A DNA stretch of 64,000 nt, taken from NCBI RefSeq assembly GCF_018424695.1, contig NZ_QTNQ01000006.1, positions 1 to 64,000 on the forward strand. The letters run 5' to 3'. Each line of letters opens with the position of its first letter. Position 1 is the first letter of the stretch. A program made the position numbers and the translations under genes. The notes below the pieces were generated by a model that did not search any database, was not told the origin of the DNA, and was given only the letters and a program-made list of their open reading frames with translations. Source of the DNA: Vannielia litorea. Its GTDB lineage: Bacteria > Pseudomonadota > Alphaproteobacteria > Rhodobacterales > Rhodobacteraceae. Positions 44,649 through 53,531 of the stretch are shown piece after piece.

Positions 44649-45698
44649 TTGAACCAGGACGCCCCCAAGCCCCCTCCTCGCCGACCGCTCACGTTGCGGG
44701 ATGTGTCCGAAGCCTCTGGCGTCAGCGAGATGACGGTGAGCCGGGTGCTGCGCAACCGGGGCGATGTGAGCCAGGCCACGCGGGAGCGGGTGCTGGCGGC
44801 CGCCAAGCGGCTGGGATACGTGCCCAACAAGATTGCGGGGGCGCTGGCCAGCAGCCGGGTGAACCTTGTGGCGGTGGTGATCCCCTCGCTCAGCAACATG
44901 GTGTTTCCCGAGGTTTTGACGGGCGTGGGCGCGGTGCTGGATGACACCGAGTTGCAGCCCGTCGTCGGCGTCACGCACTACAAGCCCGAGCGCGCCGAGA
45001 AGGTGCTTTACGAGATGCTCTCGTGGCGCCCGAGCGGGGTGATCGTGGCCGGGCTGGAGCATACCGATGCCGCCCGGGCGATGTTGGCCAACGCCGGGTG
45101 CCCGGTGGTGGAGATCATGGATGTGGATGGCGAGCCGATCGACTCGATGGTGGGGATTTCCCACCGCCGCGCGGGCCGGATGATGGCCGAGGCGATTGCC
45201 GGGGCGGGCTATAAGAACATCGGTTTTGCGGGCACCAAGATGCCGCTGGACCACCGCGCGCGGAAGCGGTTCGAGGGATTCACCACGGCGCTGGCGAAGG
45301 CCGGGCTTGAGGTGCGCGACAGGGAGTTCTACGCGGGCGGCTCGGGCTTGGCCAAGGGGCGGGAGATGACGGCGACGATGCTGAGCCGCACGCCGGAGCT
45401 GGATTTCATCTATTATTCCAACGACATGATCGGCGCGGGCGGGATGCTGCACTGCCTGACGGCGGGCATCGACATTCCCGGCGAGCTGGGGCTTGCGGGG
45501 TTCAACGGTGTTGAAATGCTGGCCGCCTTCCCGCAGAAGCTGGCCACGATGGATGCCTGCCGCCGCGAGATCGGCGAGGCGGCGGCGCGGATCGTGGCCG
45601 AGCGCACAGCCAGCGGCGACCTGGCGGGCGAGGGCGGCGGCACGGTGATCGAGCTGGAGCCGGTGCTGGCCCTGGGCGACACGCTGAAGCGGGGCTGA
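44649..45698 (+). CDS. LacI-family transcriptional regulator (gluconate-repressor-like)
   Basis: The protein has 349 aa. The DNA-binding head has LTLRDVSEASGVSEMTVSRVL (shown to 20: TLRDVSEASGVSEMTVSRVL) and the hinge RLGYVPNKIAGALAS. A periplasmic-binding-protein-like sensor follows with VAVVIPSLSN and GFAGTKMPLDHRARKRFEG. This fits the GntR-gluconate subgroup, but its target is unknown. Start TTG 44649 is the only start that keeps the whole head; GAAAGG lies about 10 bases upstream. It may regulate the glycosyltransferase genes that begin 4 bp later. Confidence 0.88.
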   Translation: MNQDAPKPPPRRPLTLRDVSEASGVSEMTVSRVLRNRGDVSQATRERVLAAAKRLGYVPNKIAGALASSRVNLVAVVIPSLSNMVFPEVLTGVGAVLDDTELQPVVGVTHYKPERAEKVLYEMLSWRPSGVIVAGLEHTDAARAMLANAGCPVVEIMDVDGEPIDSMVGISHRRAGRMMAEAIAGAGYKNIGFAGTKMPLDHRARKRFEGFTTALAKAGLEVRDREFYAGGSGLAKGREMTATMLSRTPELDFIYYSNDMIGAGGMLHCLTAGIDIPGELGLAGFNGVEMLAAFPQKLATMDACRREIGEAAARIVAERTASGDLAGEGGGTVIELEPVLALGDTLKRG

Positions 45699-45702
45699 CG
45701 CC

Positions 45703-46437
45703 ATGGCCGCGCCCCAGGTTTCGGTGGTGATCCCGATGATGAACGAGGCCGAGAACGTGGCCCCGCTCATCGGGCGGATCGTGGAGGCCTGCGCCGACGT
45801 TGAGTTTGAGGTTGTGGCCGTGAATGACGGCTCGACCGACGGCACCGGCGATGAACTCGTGAAGCTGGCGAAGAACGATCCGCGCATCCGGGTGCTGCAA
45901 CATCCAAAGCCCGCCGGGCAGAGTGCTGCCGTGCATTCGGGCGTGCGCGCGGCACGGGGCGGGGTGTGCGTGACGCTGGATGGTGACGGGCAGAACCCGC
46001 CGGAGGAGCTGCCGAACCTCTACGGCCCGCTCCTGGCCGATGAATCCGGCAAGCTGGGCCTCGTGGCAGGCCAGCGGGTGGACCGGCAGGACACCGCCAG
46101 CAAGCGCTGGGCGAGCAAGCTGGCCAACGGATTGCGCGCCCGCATTCTGAAGGATGGCACGCGGGACACCGGCTGCGGGCTCAAGGGCTTTCGCCGCGAC
46201 GCCTTTCTGGGTTTGCCGTTCTTCAACCACATGCATCGCTACCTTCCGGCGCTGATGCGCCGCGATGGATGGGAGATTGCCCATGTGGACGTGACCCACG
46301 CCGAGCGCGCGGCGGGCAAGAGCAAATACACCAATTTCGGGCGCGCGCTGGTGGGCATTTATGACCTGATCGGCGTGGCCTGGCTCATCAAGCGGAAGAA
46401 AACCCAAGTGCCGACAGAGGTGACTCCGGATGGCTGA
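45703..46437 (+). CDS. Family 2 glycosyltransferase, dolichol/polyprenyl-phosphate mannose synthase type
   Basis: The protein has 244 aa with the GT-A start VSVVIPMMNEAENV, the metal site LDGDGQNPPEEL and GCGLKGFRRDAF. There are no C-terminal membrane helices, as in DPM1. It probably makes an undecaprenyl-phosphate sugar, the donor for the GT39 enzyme two genes downstream. Confidence 0.9.
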   Translation: MAAPQVSVVIPMMNEAENVAPLIGRIVEACADVEFEVVAVNDGSTDGTGDELVKLAKNDPRIRVLQHPKPAGQSAAVHSGVRAARGGVCVTLDGDGQNPPEELPNLYGPLLADESGKLGLVAGQRVDRQDTASKRWASKLANGLRARILKDGTRDTGCGLKGFRRDAFLGLPFFNHMHRYLPALMRRDGWEIAHVDVTHAERAAGKSKYTNFGRALVGIYDLIGVAWLIKRKKTQVPTEVTPDG

Positions 46438-46735
46438 ATGGCTGTTCAATATCCTTCATGTCGCCACATGGGTGGAGTTCTGGTGGGTGCTGATCGGGTT
46501 GGGCGGGCAGTTGATGTTCACCGCCCGCTTTTTGGTGCAGTGGATCGCCAGTGAGAAGGCGCGGCGCTCGGTGGTGCCGCTGGCCTTCTGGTATTTTTCG
46601 ATCTTCGGCGGGCTGATCCTGCTGGCCTATGCGCTGTATCGCAAAGACCCGGTGTTCGTGCTGGGGCAGGCGATGGGGCTGTTTATCTACGTTCGCAATC
46701 TCTACCTGATCCATGTCAGCAAGCGCGAAGCCTGA
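46430..46735 (+). CDS. LAB_N (lipid-A biosynthesis N-terminal) domain membrane protein
   Basis: The protein has 101 aa and three membrane helices. FTARFLVQWIASEKARRSVVP (shown as RFLVQWIASEKARRS) and PLAFWYFSIFGG are the family signature. It overlaps the upstream gene by 8 bp and the downstream GT39 by 23 bp. Its molecular role is unknown; it regularly lies between DPM1-like and GT39 genes, so it is probably part of that lipid-linked sugar transfer system. Confidence 0.92.
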   Translation: MAEWLFNILHVATWVEFWWVLIGLGGQLMFTARFLVQWIASEKARRSVVPLAFWYFSIFGGLILLAYALYRKDPVFVLGQAMGLFIYVRNLYLIHVSKREA

Positions 46736-48203
46736 AGGCGCTGGCTGGTTCGGCCCCGCCTTTGCGGTGGTGGCGGCGCTTGTGGTGTTTCGCCTCGCGC
46801 TGCTGCCCTTTGCGCAGGCCGAGGTGTTCGTGGACGAGGCGCAATACTGGCTCTGGGGGCAGGAGCTGGACTTTGGCTACTATTCCAAGCCGCCGATGAT
46901 CGGCTGGCTGCTGCGGGGCGTGACCGAACTGGCGGGAAGTGACTCGGCCTTCTGGCTGCGGGCCCCGGCGGCGGTGCTGCATGGGATCACGGCCTTGCTT
47001 CTGGCCGGGCTGGCGGCGGAGATGTTCGGGCGGCGCGCGGCGATTCTGGTGGCGGCGAGCTATATCACCCTGCCGTTGGTTGCGGTGGGCAGCTTCCTTA
47101 TCAGCACCGATACCGTGATGTTCCCTTTCCTCGCGGGTGCACTTTGGGCCTGGGTGCGGGTGGTAAACGAGCGCAGCGGGGCGGCGGCGCTGGTGGCGGG
47201 CCTCTGCGTGGGGCTGGCGATGATGAGCAAATACGCCGGGGCCTATTACGTTCTTTGCGCGGGGCTGGCGGCGGTGTTCATCCCCGAGGCGCGGGTGCGG
47301 CCCCGTCATGCGCTGATCGCCTTGGCGGCGCTGCTGGTGGTGATTTCGCCCAATATCATCTGGAACATCCAGAACGGGCTATCGACCTTCGAGCACACGA
47401 TGGACAACGCCGATTGGGTGCGCGACCCGGGTGCGCGGGCGGGGCTGAACTGGGCGTCGCTGGGCGAGTTTGCCGGGAGCCAGTTGATCGTATTCGGGCC
47501 GCTGCTGCTGGTGGCGCTGCTGGCGGAGGCGGTGCGATTTGCGCGCGGCCTGCCGTTCCGGGTGCCGCTTGTGGCGATGCTGTTCTGGTTCTCGCTGCCG
47601 ATCCTGCTGCTGGTCTGCGGGCAGGCGCTGCTTTCGAAGGCCTATGCCAACTGGGCGGCAGCGGCCTATCTCGCGGGCGTGCTGGTGGCGGTGCCGGTGG
47701 TGCGGCGCTGGGGCGCGGGCTGGATGGGCCTGAGCCTTGGGTTGGGCACGCTGTTTTCGGTGGTGCTGGTGCTGGCGACGGTTTTTGCCTCGGTGCTTCG
47801 CCCAAGCGACGGGCCGCTGCTGATGGAGCGCTATCTTGGCCGGGTGGCGATGAGCGCGGAGATCGCGGCGCGCGCCGATGCGGAGGGCTTGAGCGTGGTG
47901 GTGGCCGATGACCGGGACGTGCTCGCCGACCTGTTCTATCGCATCCGGGGCCGGGGCGTGGCCGGGAAGATCACCGGGTTGGAGGCCTATGCCCGGCCCG
48001 AGCGCGGGCGGGCACCCAACCATTATGTGCAGAGCCACGCCTTTCCGGGCAGCGCGGGCGAGGTGCTTTACGTTACCCGCCGCGCTGTGCCGCCCGCCTG
48101 CGAGGGCGCTGTGGCCCTGCCGCCCATCGCGCCTGAAGAGGGCGCCTTTCGCCGCCGTCCGCAGCAGGTGTGGCGGGTGCCGGGCGACTGCTGGGCGATG
48201 TAG
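46713..48203 (+). CDS. GT39/ArnT-like membrane glycosyltransferase
   Basis: The protein has 496 aa with about 11-12 membrane helices. The first periplasmic loop has the acidic pair in VFVDEAQYWLWGQ and YYSKPPMIGWL, the signature of the PMT/ArnT superfamily. It would move a sugar from the polyprenyl-phosphate donor to lipid A or another periplasmic acceptor. Confidence 0.9.
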   Translation: MSASAKPEGAGWFGPAFAVVAALVVFRLALLPFAQAEVFVDEAQYWLWGQELDFGYYSKPPMIGWLLRGVTELAGSDSAFWLRAPAAVLHGITALLLAGLAAEMFGRRAAILVAASYITLPLVAVGSFLISTDTVMFPFLAGALWAWVRVVNERSGAAALVAGLCVGLAMMSKYAGAYYVLCAGLAAVFIPEARVRPRHALIALAALLVVISPNIIWNIQNGLSTFEHTMDNADWVRDPGARAGLNWASLGEFAGSQLIVFGPLLLVALLAEAVRFARGLPFRVPLVAMLFWFSLPILLLVCGQALLSKAYANWAAAAYLAGVLVAVPVVRRWGAGWMGLSLGLGTLFSVVLVLATVFASVLRPSDGPLLMERYLGRVAMSAEIAARADAEGLSVVVADDRDVLADLFYRIRGRGVAGKITGLEAYARPERGRAPNHYVQSHAFPGSAGEVLYVTRRAVPPACEGAVALPPIAPEEGAFRRRPQQVWRVPGDCWAM

Positions 48204-48306
48204 ATGAGCGACATTTGGTCGGTTTGTGGTCCGCCCGGGGAGAAGGGCTTTGAGGCGGCCCGCGCTTCTCTATAGTCGGGTGTCAACAACAACCGAGGGG
48301 CGAGAC

Positions 48307-50442
48307 GTGAAACGCATCACGAGCCGGGCAGGAGTGAGCGCAATTGCGGTGGCGGCCGGGCTGGCGGCCGGAGTTGCACCGAATCCGGCGGGCACGGAAC
48401 CGCTGGTGACCGACAGCCTGACCTTGTTCGGCACGCCAGGCGTGCTTTCGATGCCCTCGGCGGAGGTGCTGAAGGATGCGGAGATTGTGGCTTCGACCAC
48501 TGCGATTGGTGGACAGCTGCGCAACACCTTCACCTTCCAGATCGCGCCGAGGCTGACCGGCAGTTTTCGTTACTCGCGGATCGAGGGGTATTACACCGAC
48601 GGAGAAGACCTTTCGGACCGCAGCTTTGACCTGAAGTTCCAGCTGGTGGAGGAGCAGGAGGGCAAGTGGTGGCCTGCGGTGGCCATCGGCTTGCAGGACT
48701 TTCTCGGCACCGGGATCTACAGCGGCGAATACATCGTGGCGACCAAGTCGGTGAGCCCGCGGCTGCGCTTTTCCGCCGGGCTCGGCTGGGGCGGGCTGGC
48801 GCGCTACGGGGTGATCGACAGTTTCGGCACTCGTGAAGCCTATGTGCCCGGCGACGAGGGCGGGCAGGTGAACGCGACGAGCTGGTTTCAGGGAGATGTG
48901 GCGGCCTTTGGCGGCGTGTCGTTCAGGGCGAATGACCGGCTGACCCTGAAGGCCGAGTATTCCACCGCCGGCTACCTCGACGAGGCGGGCAACGACCTGC
49001 TGGAACGGGAGAGCCCGTGGAACTTCGGGCTGGAGTATCGCATCCGCGACAACACGCGCGTTCAGGCCGCCTATATCGGCGGCTCCGAACTGGCGGTGCA
49101 GTTGAGTTTCAGCACCAACCCGCGCAAGCCCGTGGCCGGCACCGGCAGCGAAGCCGCACCCTTGCCGGTGGCCGGGCGCCCCGCGCGCCGCTCCGACCCC
49201 GGCGCCTGGGAGACCGACTGGGCCGACGACCCCGCCGCGAAGCCGGGCCTGCGCCGGGTGCTGGGCGAGGCGATGGCGAAGGAGGGGCTGATCCTCGAGG
49301 CCATGGCCTTTGACGCGCGCTCGGTGGAGCTGCGCTATCGCAACACGCGCTTCATGGCGGAGCCGCAGGCGATGGGGCGGATCGCCCGCATCCTGACCCG
49401 TGCCATGCCCGCCTCGGTCGAGAGTTTCAAGCTGGTGCCGGTGGTCAACGGCATGCCCACGTCGCGGGTGACCCTGCGGCGCAGTGACGTGGAGGAGCTG
49501 GAGCACGAGGGCTCGGCCCCCATGCTGGCGCGCGCTGACATCTCCGATGCCCGGTCCGCGCCAGACCCGGCGGGGCTGGAGCCGCTGCCCGGCCAGTATC
49601 CGCGCTTTACCTATTCGCTTGCGCCCTACCTGAAGCTGACCGCCTTCGACCCGGAGGCACCGCTGCGGGGAGACGTGGGGCTGCGGCTTTCGGGCCGCTA
49701 TGACATCGCCACCGGCTGGGTGCTCGCGGGCTCGATCACCAAGAAGATCGCGGGGAACGGGGGCGAGGATGAAGACCCCTCCACCTCGGTGTTGCCGCAT
49801 GTCCGCTCGGACGGGGCGCTTTATGCCGCCAAGGGCGACCCGGCGATCGAGACGCTGACGCTGGCCTATTACGGGCGGCCCGGACCCGACCTGTACAGCC
49901 GGGTGACGGTGGGCCTGCTGGAGCCGATGTTTGGCGGGGTGTCGGGCGAGTTGCTCTGGAAGCCGGTCAACAGCCGCCTTGCGCTGGGCGCGGAGCTGAA
50001 CGTGGTGAAGCAGCGGGACTACGATCAGCTCTTCAGCTTTCGCGACTACGAGGTCGTCACCGGCCATGCCTCGGCCTATTACGATTTCGGCAATGGCTAC
50101 CACGGCACGCTGGACGTGGGCCGCTACCTTGCAGGCGACTGGGGCGCGACCGTGGCGCTGGACCGGGAGTTTGACAACGGCTGGAAGCTTGGGGCCTATG
50201 CCACCTTTACCGATGTCTCGGCGGAGGATTTCGGCGAGGGGTCGTTTGACAAGGGTATCCGGGTGACCGTGCCGTTCAGCGTCTTTACCGGGCAGGCGAC
50301 GAAGCAGGTGGCGAGCACCACGATCCGCTCGCTCGCCCGCGATGGCGGCGCGCGGCTTTCGGTAAATGGCAGGCTCTACGAGACGGTGCGCGACACGCAT
50401 CGTCCGGAACTGGAAGACCGCTGGGGGCGGTTCTGGCGATGA
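48307..50442 (+). CDS. YjbH-family outer-membrane exopolysaccharide protein
   Basis: The protein has 711 aa. The N-terminus acts as a signal peptide (ends near APNPAG). LFGTPGVLSMPSAEVLKDAE, then RFSAGLGWGGLARYG, match the first YjbH domain; a middle SPOR- or BON-like part (about 330-430) precedes a second beta-barrel half with GELLWKPVNSRLALG and YYDFGNGYHGTLDVGRYLAGD (split). YjbH proteins are thought to form an outer-membrane barrel for polysaccharide release. GTG 48307 with GAGGGG upstream is used; the frame is open to 48226. Confidence 0.87.
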   Translation: MKRITSRAGVSAIAVAAGLAAGVAPNPAGTEPLVTDSLTLFGTPGVLSMPSAEVLKDAEIVASTTAIGGQLRNTFTFQIAPRLTGSFRYSRIEGYYTDGEDLSDRSFDLKFQLVEEQEGKWWPAVAIGLQDFLGTGIYSGEYIVATKSVSPRLRFSAGLGWGGLARYGVIDSFGTREAYVPGDEGGQVNATSWFQGDVAAFGGVSFRANDRLTLKAEYSTAGYLDEAGNDLLERESPWNFGLEYRIRDNTRVQAAYIGGSELAVQLSFSTNPRKPVAGTGSEAAPLPVAGRPARRSDPGAWETDWADDPAAKPGLRRVLGEAMAKEGLILEAMAFDARSVELRYRNTRFMAEPQAMGRIARILTRAMPASVESFKLVPVVNGMPTSRVTLRRSDVEELEHEGSAPMLARADISDARSAPDPAGLEPLPGQYPRFTYSLAPYLKLTAFDPEAPLRGDVGLRLSGRYDIATGWVLAGSITKKIAGNGGEDEDPSTSVLPHVRSDGALYAAKGDPAIETLTLAYYGRPGPDLYSRVTVGLLEPMFGGVSGELLWKPVNSRLALGAELNVVKQRDYDQLFSFRDYEVVTGHASAYYDFGNGYHGTLDVGRYLAGDWGATVALDREFDNGWKLGAYATFTDVSAEDFGEGSFDKGIRVTVPFSVFTGQATKQVASTTIRSLARDGGARLSVNGRLYETVRDTHRPELEDRWGRFWR

Positions 50443-51128
50443 CGGTATTGCGCGCAGGTATGATGGCGGCATTGGCCGCAGCGGGGCTGGTGCTGGCCGG
50501 GTGCAGCAACGATCCGACAAAGCAGGGGCCGAGCGTGGCGCAGCTGGCGCTGCAATCGCTCAAGGGCCGGGGCGAGAAACCCAAAGAGGTGACGCCGCAG
50601 CAGATTGCCGCGCTTGTGCCGGTGGCGCTGAACCGCATCAGGGGCTCGGCGCTGATGGCGCTGTTCCGCGACAACACCCAGCTTGCCGCGCTGGGCGAGC
50701 AGGAGACGCGCGGGCCGTGGCGGACCTACACCACCACGGAAAAGCAGACGCTCACGCTCTATCGCGGGCTCGTCGCGGAGACGCGCGGGCTGAACTATGA
50801 CCTGATGTCATCGGAGGTTGGGGCCAGCGCCGCGCTTGTCACCGCCCGGCGTGGCGGCGAGGCCAGCCGGACGATGCGCTGGCTGGATGGCGAGGGGCAC
50901 GAGGTGGCAACCCGCTTTGCCTGCCGGATCAGCCGCGACAAGGTGGAGCCGCTCCAGACGGTGACGGCGGGCACGGTGAGCGCGGTACGGATGGTGGAGA
51001 TCTGCCGTGGCGGGGGCCAGACCTTTACCAACATCTACCAGGTGGGCGGCGGTGGCACGGTGTGGAACTCGCGCCAGTGGATCGGGCCGGAGAACGGCTA
51101 CATCGCGCTGCAACTCCTGCGCAGGTAG
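50439..51128 (+). CDS. YjbF/GfcB-family lipoprotein
   Basis: The protein has 229 aa with lipobox LVLAGC (Cys near 22), so it is a lipoprotein. The rest fits the YjbF/GfcB group-4-capsule family, including the ending NSRQWIGPENGYIALQLLR (shown in part: SRQWIGPENGY). It overlaps yjbH as ATGA. It likely works with YjbH in export of the polysaccharide. Confidence 0.88.
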   Translation: MTVLRAGMMAALAAAGLVLAGCSNDPTKQGPSVAQLALQSLKGRGEKPKEVTPQQIAALVPVALNRIRGSALMALFRDNTQLAALGEQETRGPWRTYTTTEKQTLTLYRGLVAETRGLNYDLMSSEVGASAALVTARRGGEASRTMRWLDGEGHEVATRFACRISRDKVEPLQTVTAGTVSAVRMVEICRGGGQTFTNIYQVGGGGTVWNSRQWIGPENGYIALQLLRR

Positions 51129-51136
51129 GCCCGCGC

Positions 51137-52144
51137 ATGACCGGACGCACCGCGCTTGTCACCGGAACGGCCGGCTTCATCGGCTACCACACCGCCCGGC
51201 GGCTGCTGGACGACGGCTTTCGCGTCATCGGGCTGGACGCGATGACCGATTATTACGACGTGAGCCTCAAGCAGCGGCGGCATCAGCGGTTGATGCAATC
51301 GGAGAGCTTCAGCGCCGTGGAGGCGCGGCTGGAGGAGCCGGGGCGGCTGGAGAGCCTGCTGGAGGAGCACGCGCCCGAGATCGTCATCCATCTCGCCGCC
51401 CAGGCCGGGGTGCGTTACTCGATCGACGCGCCGGAGAGCTACGTTGAGGCGAACCTCATTGGCACCTTCCGCCTGCTGGAGGCCGCGCGCGCGCACCCGC
51501 CGCAGCACATGCTCATGGCCTCGACCTCCAGCGTCTATGGCGCCAACGAGCAAATGCCCTATGGCGAGACCGACCGGACGGCGCATCAGATGAGCTTTTA
51601 CGCGGCCACCAAGGCCGCGAATGAGGCGATGGCGCACAGTTACGCCCATCTCTACGAGCTGCCGATCACCATGTTCCGGTTTTTCACGGTCTACGGGCCG
51701 TGGGGGCGGCCCGATATGGCGCTCTTCAAGTTCGTGAAGGCGATTCGGGCGGGTGAGGCGATTGACGTTTACAACCACGGGCGGATGAAGCGGGATTTCA
51801 CCTTCATCGCCGATCTGGTGGAGGGCATCCGGCGGCTGGTGGATTGCCCGCCCGCGCAGGGTGCCCCGGTGGGCGAGGCCGACAGCCTTTCACCGGTGGC
51901 ACCATGGCGCGTGGTCAACATCGGCAATGCCGCGCCGGTGGAGCTTGGGGCTTTCATCGAGGCGATCGAGGCCGCGCTGGGCCAGCGGGCGGAGAAGAAC
52001 ATGATGGAGATGCAGCCTGGCGACGTGCCCGCCACATGGGCCGACACCCGCCTGCTCACCGAGCTTGTCGGCGCCCTGCCCCAGACCAGCCTTGAAGAGG
52101 GCGTGAAGGCTTTTGTGGACTGGTATGACAGGCATTACGCCTGA
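51137..52144 (+). CDS. UDP-glucuronate 4-epimerase type NAD-dependent epimerase
   Basis: The protein has 335 aa, an extended SDR. It has VTGTAGFIGYHTARRLL, the loop LDAMTDYYDVSLKQRR, typical of UDP-GlcA epimerases, ASTSSVYG, and YAATKAANE as the Tyr-x3-Lys pair. It would turn UDP-glucuronate, supplied by the dehydrogenase at 53532, into UDP-galacturonate for the polysaccharide. Start ATG 51137, 8 bp after yjbF. Confidence 0.9.
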   Translation: MTGRTALVTGTAGFIGYHTARRLLDDGFRVIGLDAMTDYYDVSLKQRRHQRLMQSESFSAVEARLEEPGRLESLLEEHAPEIVIHLAAQAGVRYSIDAPESYVEANLIGTFRLLEAARAHPPQHMLMASTSSVYGANEQMPYGETDRTAHQMSFYAATKAANEAMAHSYAHLYELPITMFRFFTVYGPWGRPDMALFKFVKAIRAGEAIDVYNHGRMKRDFTFIADLVEGIRRLVDCPPAQGAPVGEADSLSPVAPWRVVNIGNAAPVELGAFIEAIEAALGQRAEKNMMEMQPGDVPATWADTRLLTELVGALPQTSLEEGVKAFVDWYDRHYA

Positions 52145-52171
52145 TCCGGCCACCGCCAGACCAGGCAAAGA

Positions 52172-52205
52172 AAAGCGCCCGCCGGAGAACTCCTGCGGGC
52201 GCTTT
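52172..52205. terminator. Bidirectional intrinsic terminator
   Basis: A perfect 11-bp stem AAAGCGCCCGC / GCGGGCGCTTT (52172-52182 and 52195-52205) sits between convergent genes. The A and T tails on either side allow termination from both directions. Confidence 0.85.
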
Positions 52206-52226
52206 CTGCTTCCGTGAGCGGATGGC

Positions 52227-52490
52227 TCAGTTCTGGATCGCGGTCTGGCCGTCATCGTCGTCGGCGGTGTCATCGTCGGAGCCGGCCAGCGCGCCGATGG
52301 CGGCCAGGGCGAGCACGCCGCCGATGATCGGGCCGGCACCGAGGCCGCCCATGGACCCGCTGGACGCGGAGCTGGAGCCGTTCTCTTCGACGAAGACTTC
52401 GCCTTCCAGTTCGGGCTCTTCATAGCCGCCTGCGAAGGCGGAGGTGGCCAGCGCGGTTGCGACGGCGGCGGTGGTCAGAATCTTGTACAT
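52227..52490 (-). CDS. Small exported Gly/Ser-rich protein with hydrophobic segment
   Basis: The protein has 87 aa. The signal peptide ends at SAFAGG (about residue 20). An acidic stretch, a Ser/Gly-rich linker, a hydrophobic Gly/Ala segment (GPIIGGVLALAAIGALAG) and an Asp-rich tail follow. ATG 52490 has GGAG six bases upstream; an ATG at 52502 overlaps that site. I do not recognise the family. Its location and composition recall the small YjbE protein of yjb operons, but similarity is not shown. Confidence 0.75.
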   Translation of the reverse strand: MYKILTTAAVATALATSAFAGGYEEPELEGEVFVEENGSSSASSGSMGGLGAGPIIGGVLALAAIGALAGSDDDTADDDDGQTAIQN

Positions 52491-52727
52491 TGTTTGCTCC
52501 ATAACTCTGAAACTGCGTTGTCCCCATTATTTCTGCCAATCCGTTAACCGTAAAGCGCGGAGTGGTTAACGCTGCATGAATCGGCGGAAAAACCCGCTGA
52601 CTGCGGCTCAACCGAGACAGGTACTGAGTGAAGCGCTTGAAATCAGGGGTTTTGTGCCGAAGCGGCGCCCGGCGCCGCGGTGGCCGGGCCGTGGCGCATT
52701 TACCACGGCCCGACGGATGACCTCAGG

Positions 52728-53360
52728 TCAACCGGCGAAGTTCTGGGCAATATAGACGGAGCCGCAGGCCCGCCCGCGCGGATCGACCGCGATGGCGCTG
52801 GCGGCCATCTTGTATTTGCGCTCGAGGATATTCACCCGGTGGCTGGGCGAATCCATCCAGAGTGCGACGATGTAGCGGGACAGCGAGCCGTAGCTGTGCC
52901 GCCCGATCGGGGCGCCCGACCGCGTGGTGAAGACGCAGCGCGCGGCGTCGGCGATCTTGTAGCCGCGCTCTCCCTCGACCTTGTAAAGCGCGACGCGGGC
53001 GATGTTCTCGGAGCCGCGCCGCACCTTCAGGCCGGAGGCGAGGATGCGCGCCTTTACCGTGGCCCGGCCCGGGCGGGTGGAGTTGTGGCTGAGTGTGCTG
53101 TGCTTGGCCATCCAGCGGGCGTGGCCGAGCGCCGTGTCGCGCAGCTTGGCGGCACCGGCGAGGCGGGGCAGCCCCTTGCGGCAGCGCTGGTAGTTCACTT
53201 CGACGGCGACGGCGGCATCCAGCAAGGGCTGGTTGATGCGAGCGGGGTCGATCACGCGGTTCGCCCCGGACACGTCGCCCCGGGTGCAGCCGATGGCGGA
53301 AGATGACAGGCTGACCACCGTCATCATGGCCCCGAGGGCCAGGCGGATTGCAAATTGCAT
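52728..53360 (-). CDS. CAP-domain (SCP/PR1-like) exported protein
   Basis: The protein has 210 aa with a signal peptide of about 22 residues. The CAP fold is seen in LRDTALGHARWMAKHSTLSH (active-site-like His), GRATVKARI, SENIA, and VALWMDSPSHRVNIL. Bacterial CAP proteins are extracellular or periplasmic with unclear function. Not obviously linked to the glycan genes except by position. Confidence 0.88.
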   Translation of the reverse strand: MQFAIRLALGAMMTVVSLSSSAIGCTRGDVSGANRVIDPARINQPLLDAAVAVEVNYQRCRKGLPRLAGAAKLRDTALGHARWMAKHSTLSHNSTRPGRATVKARILASGLKVRRGSENIARVALYKVEGERGYKIADAARCVFTTRSGAPIGRHSYGSLSRYIVALWMDSPSHRVNILERKYKMAASAIAVDPRGRACGSVYIAQNFAG

Positions 53361-53531
53361 TGGTTACCTCAAGCAACTGGCCCCCACCATCTGCTCTGCC
53401 CCTACCGAAGCCGCCTGCTTGGGCCATTTTGAGGCGCGAATGAGGAAACTCGGATGCGCACGTTGCTTTTTTTCGCTACGCCCGCCATTCAGGAGCGGGC
53501 CAGAAACGCTGGGCGCAAGGATGAGTGACAG

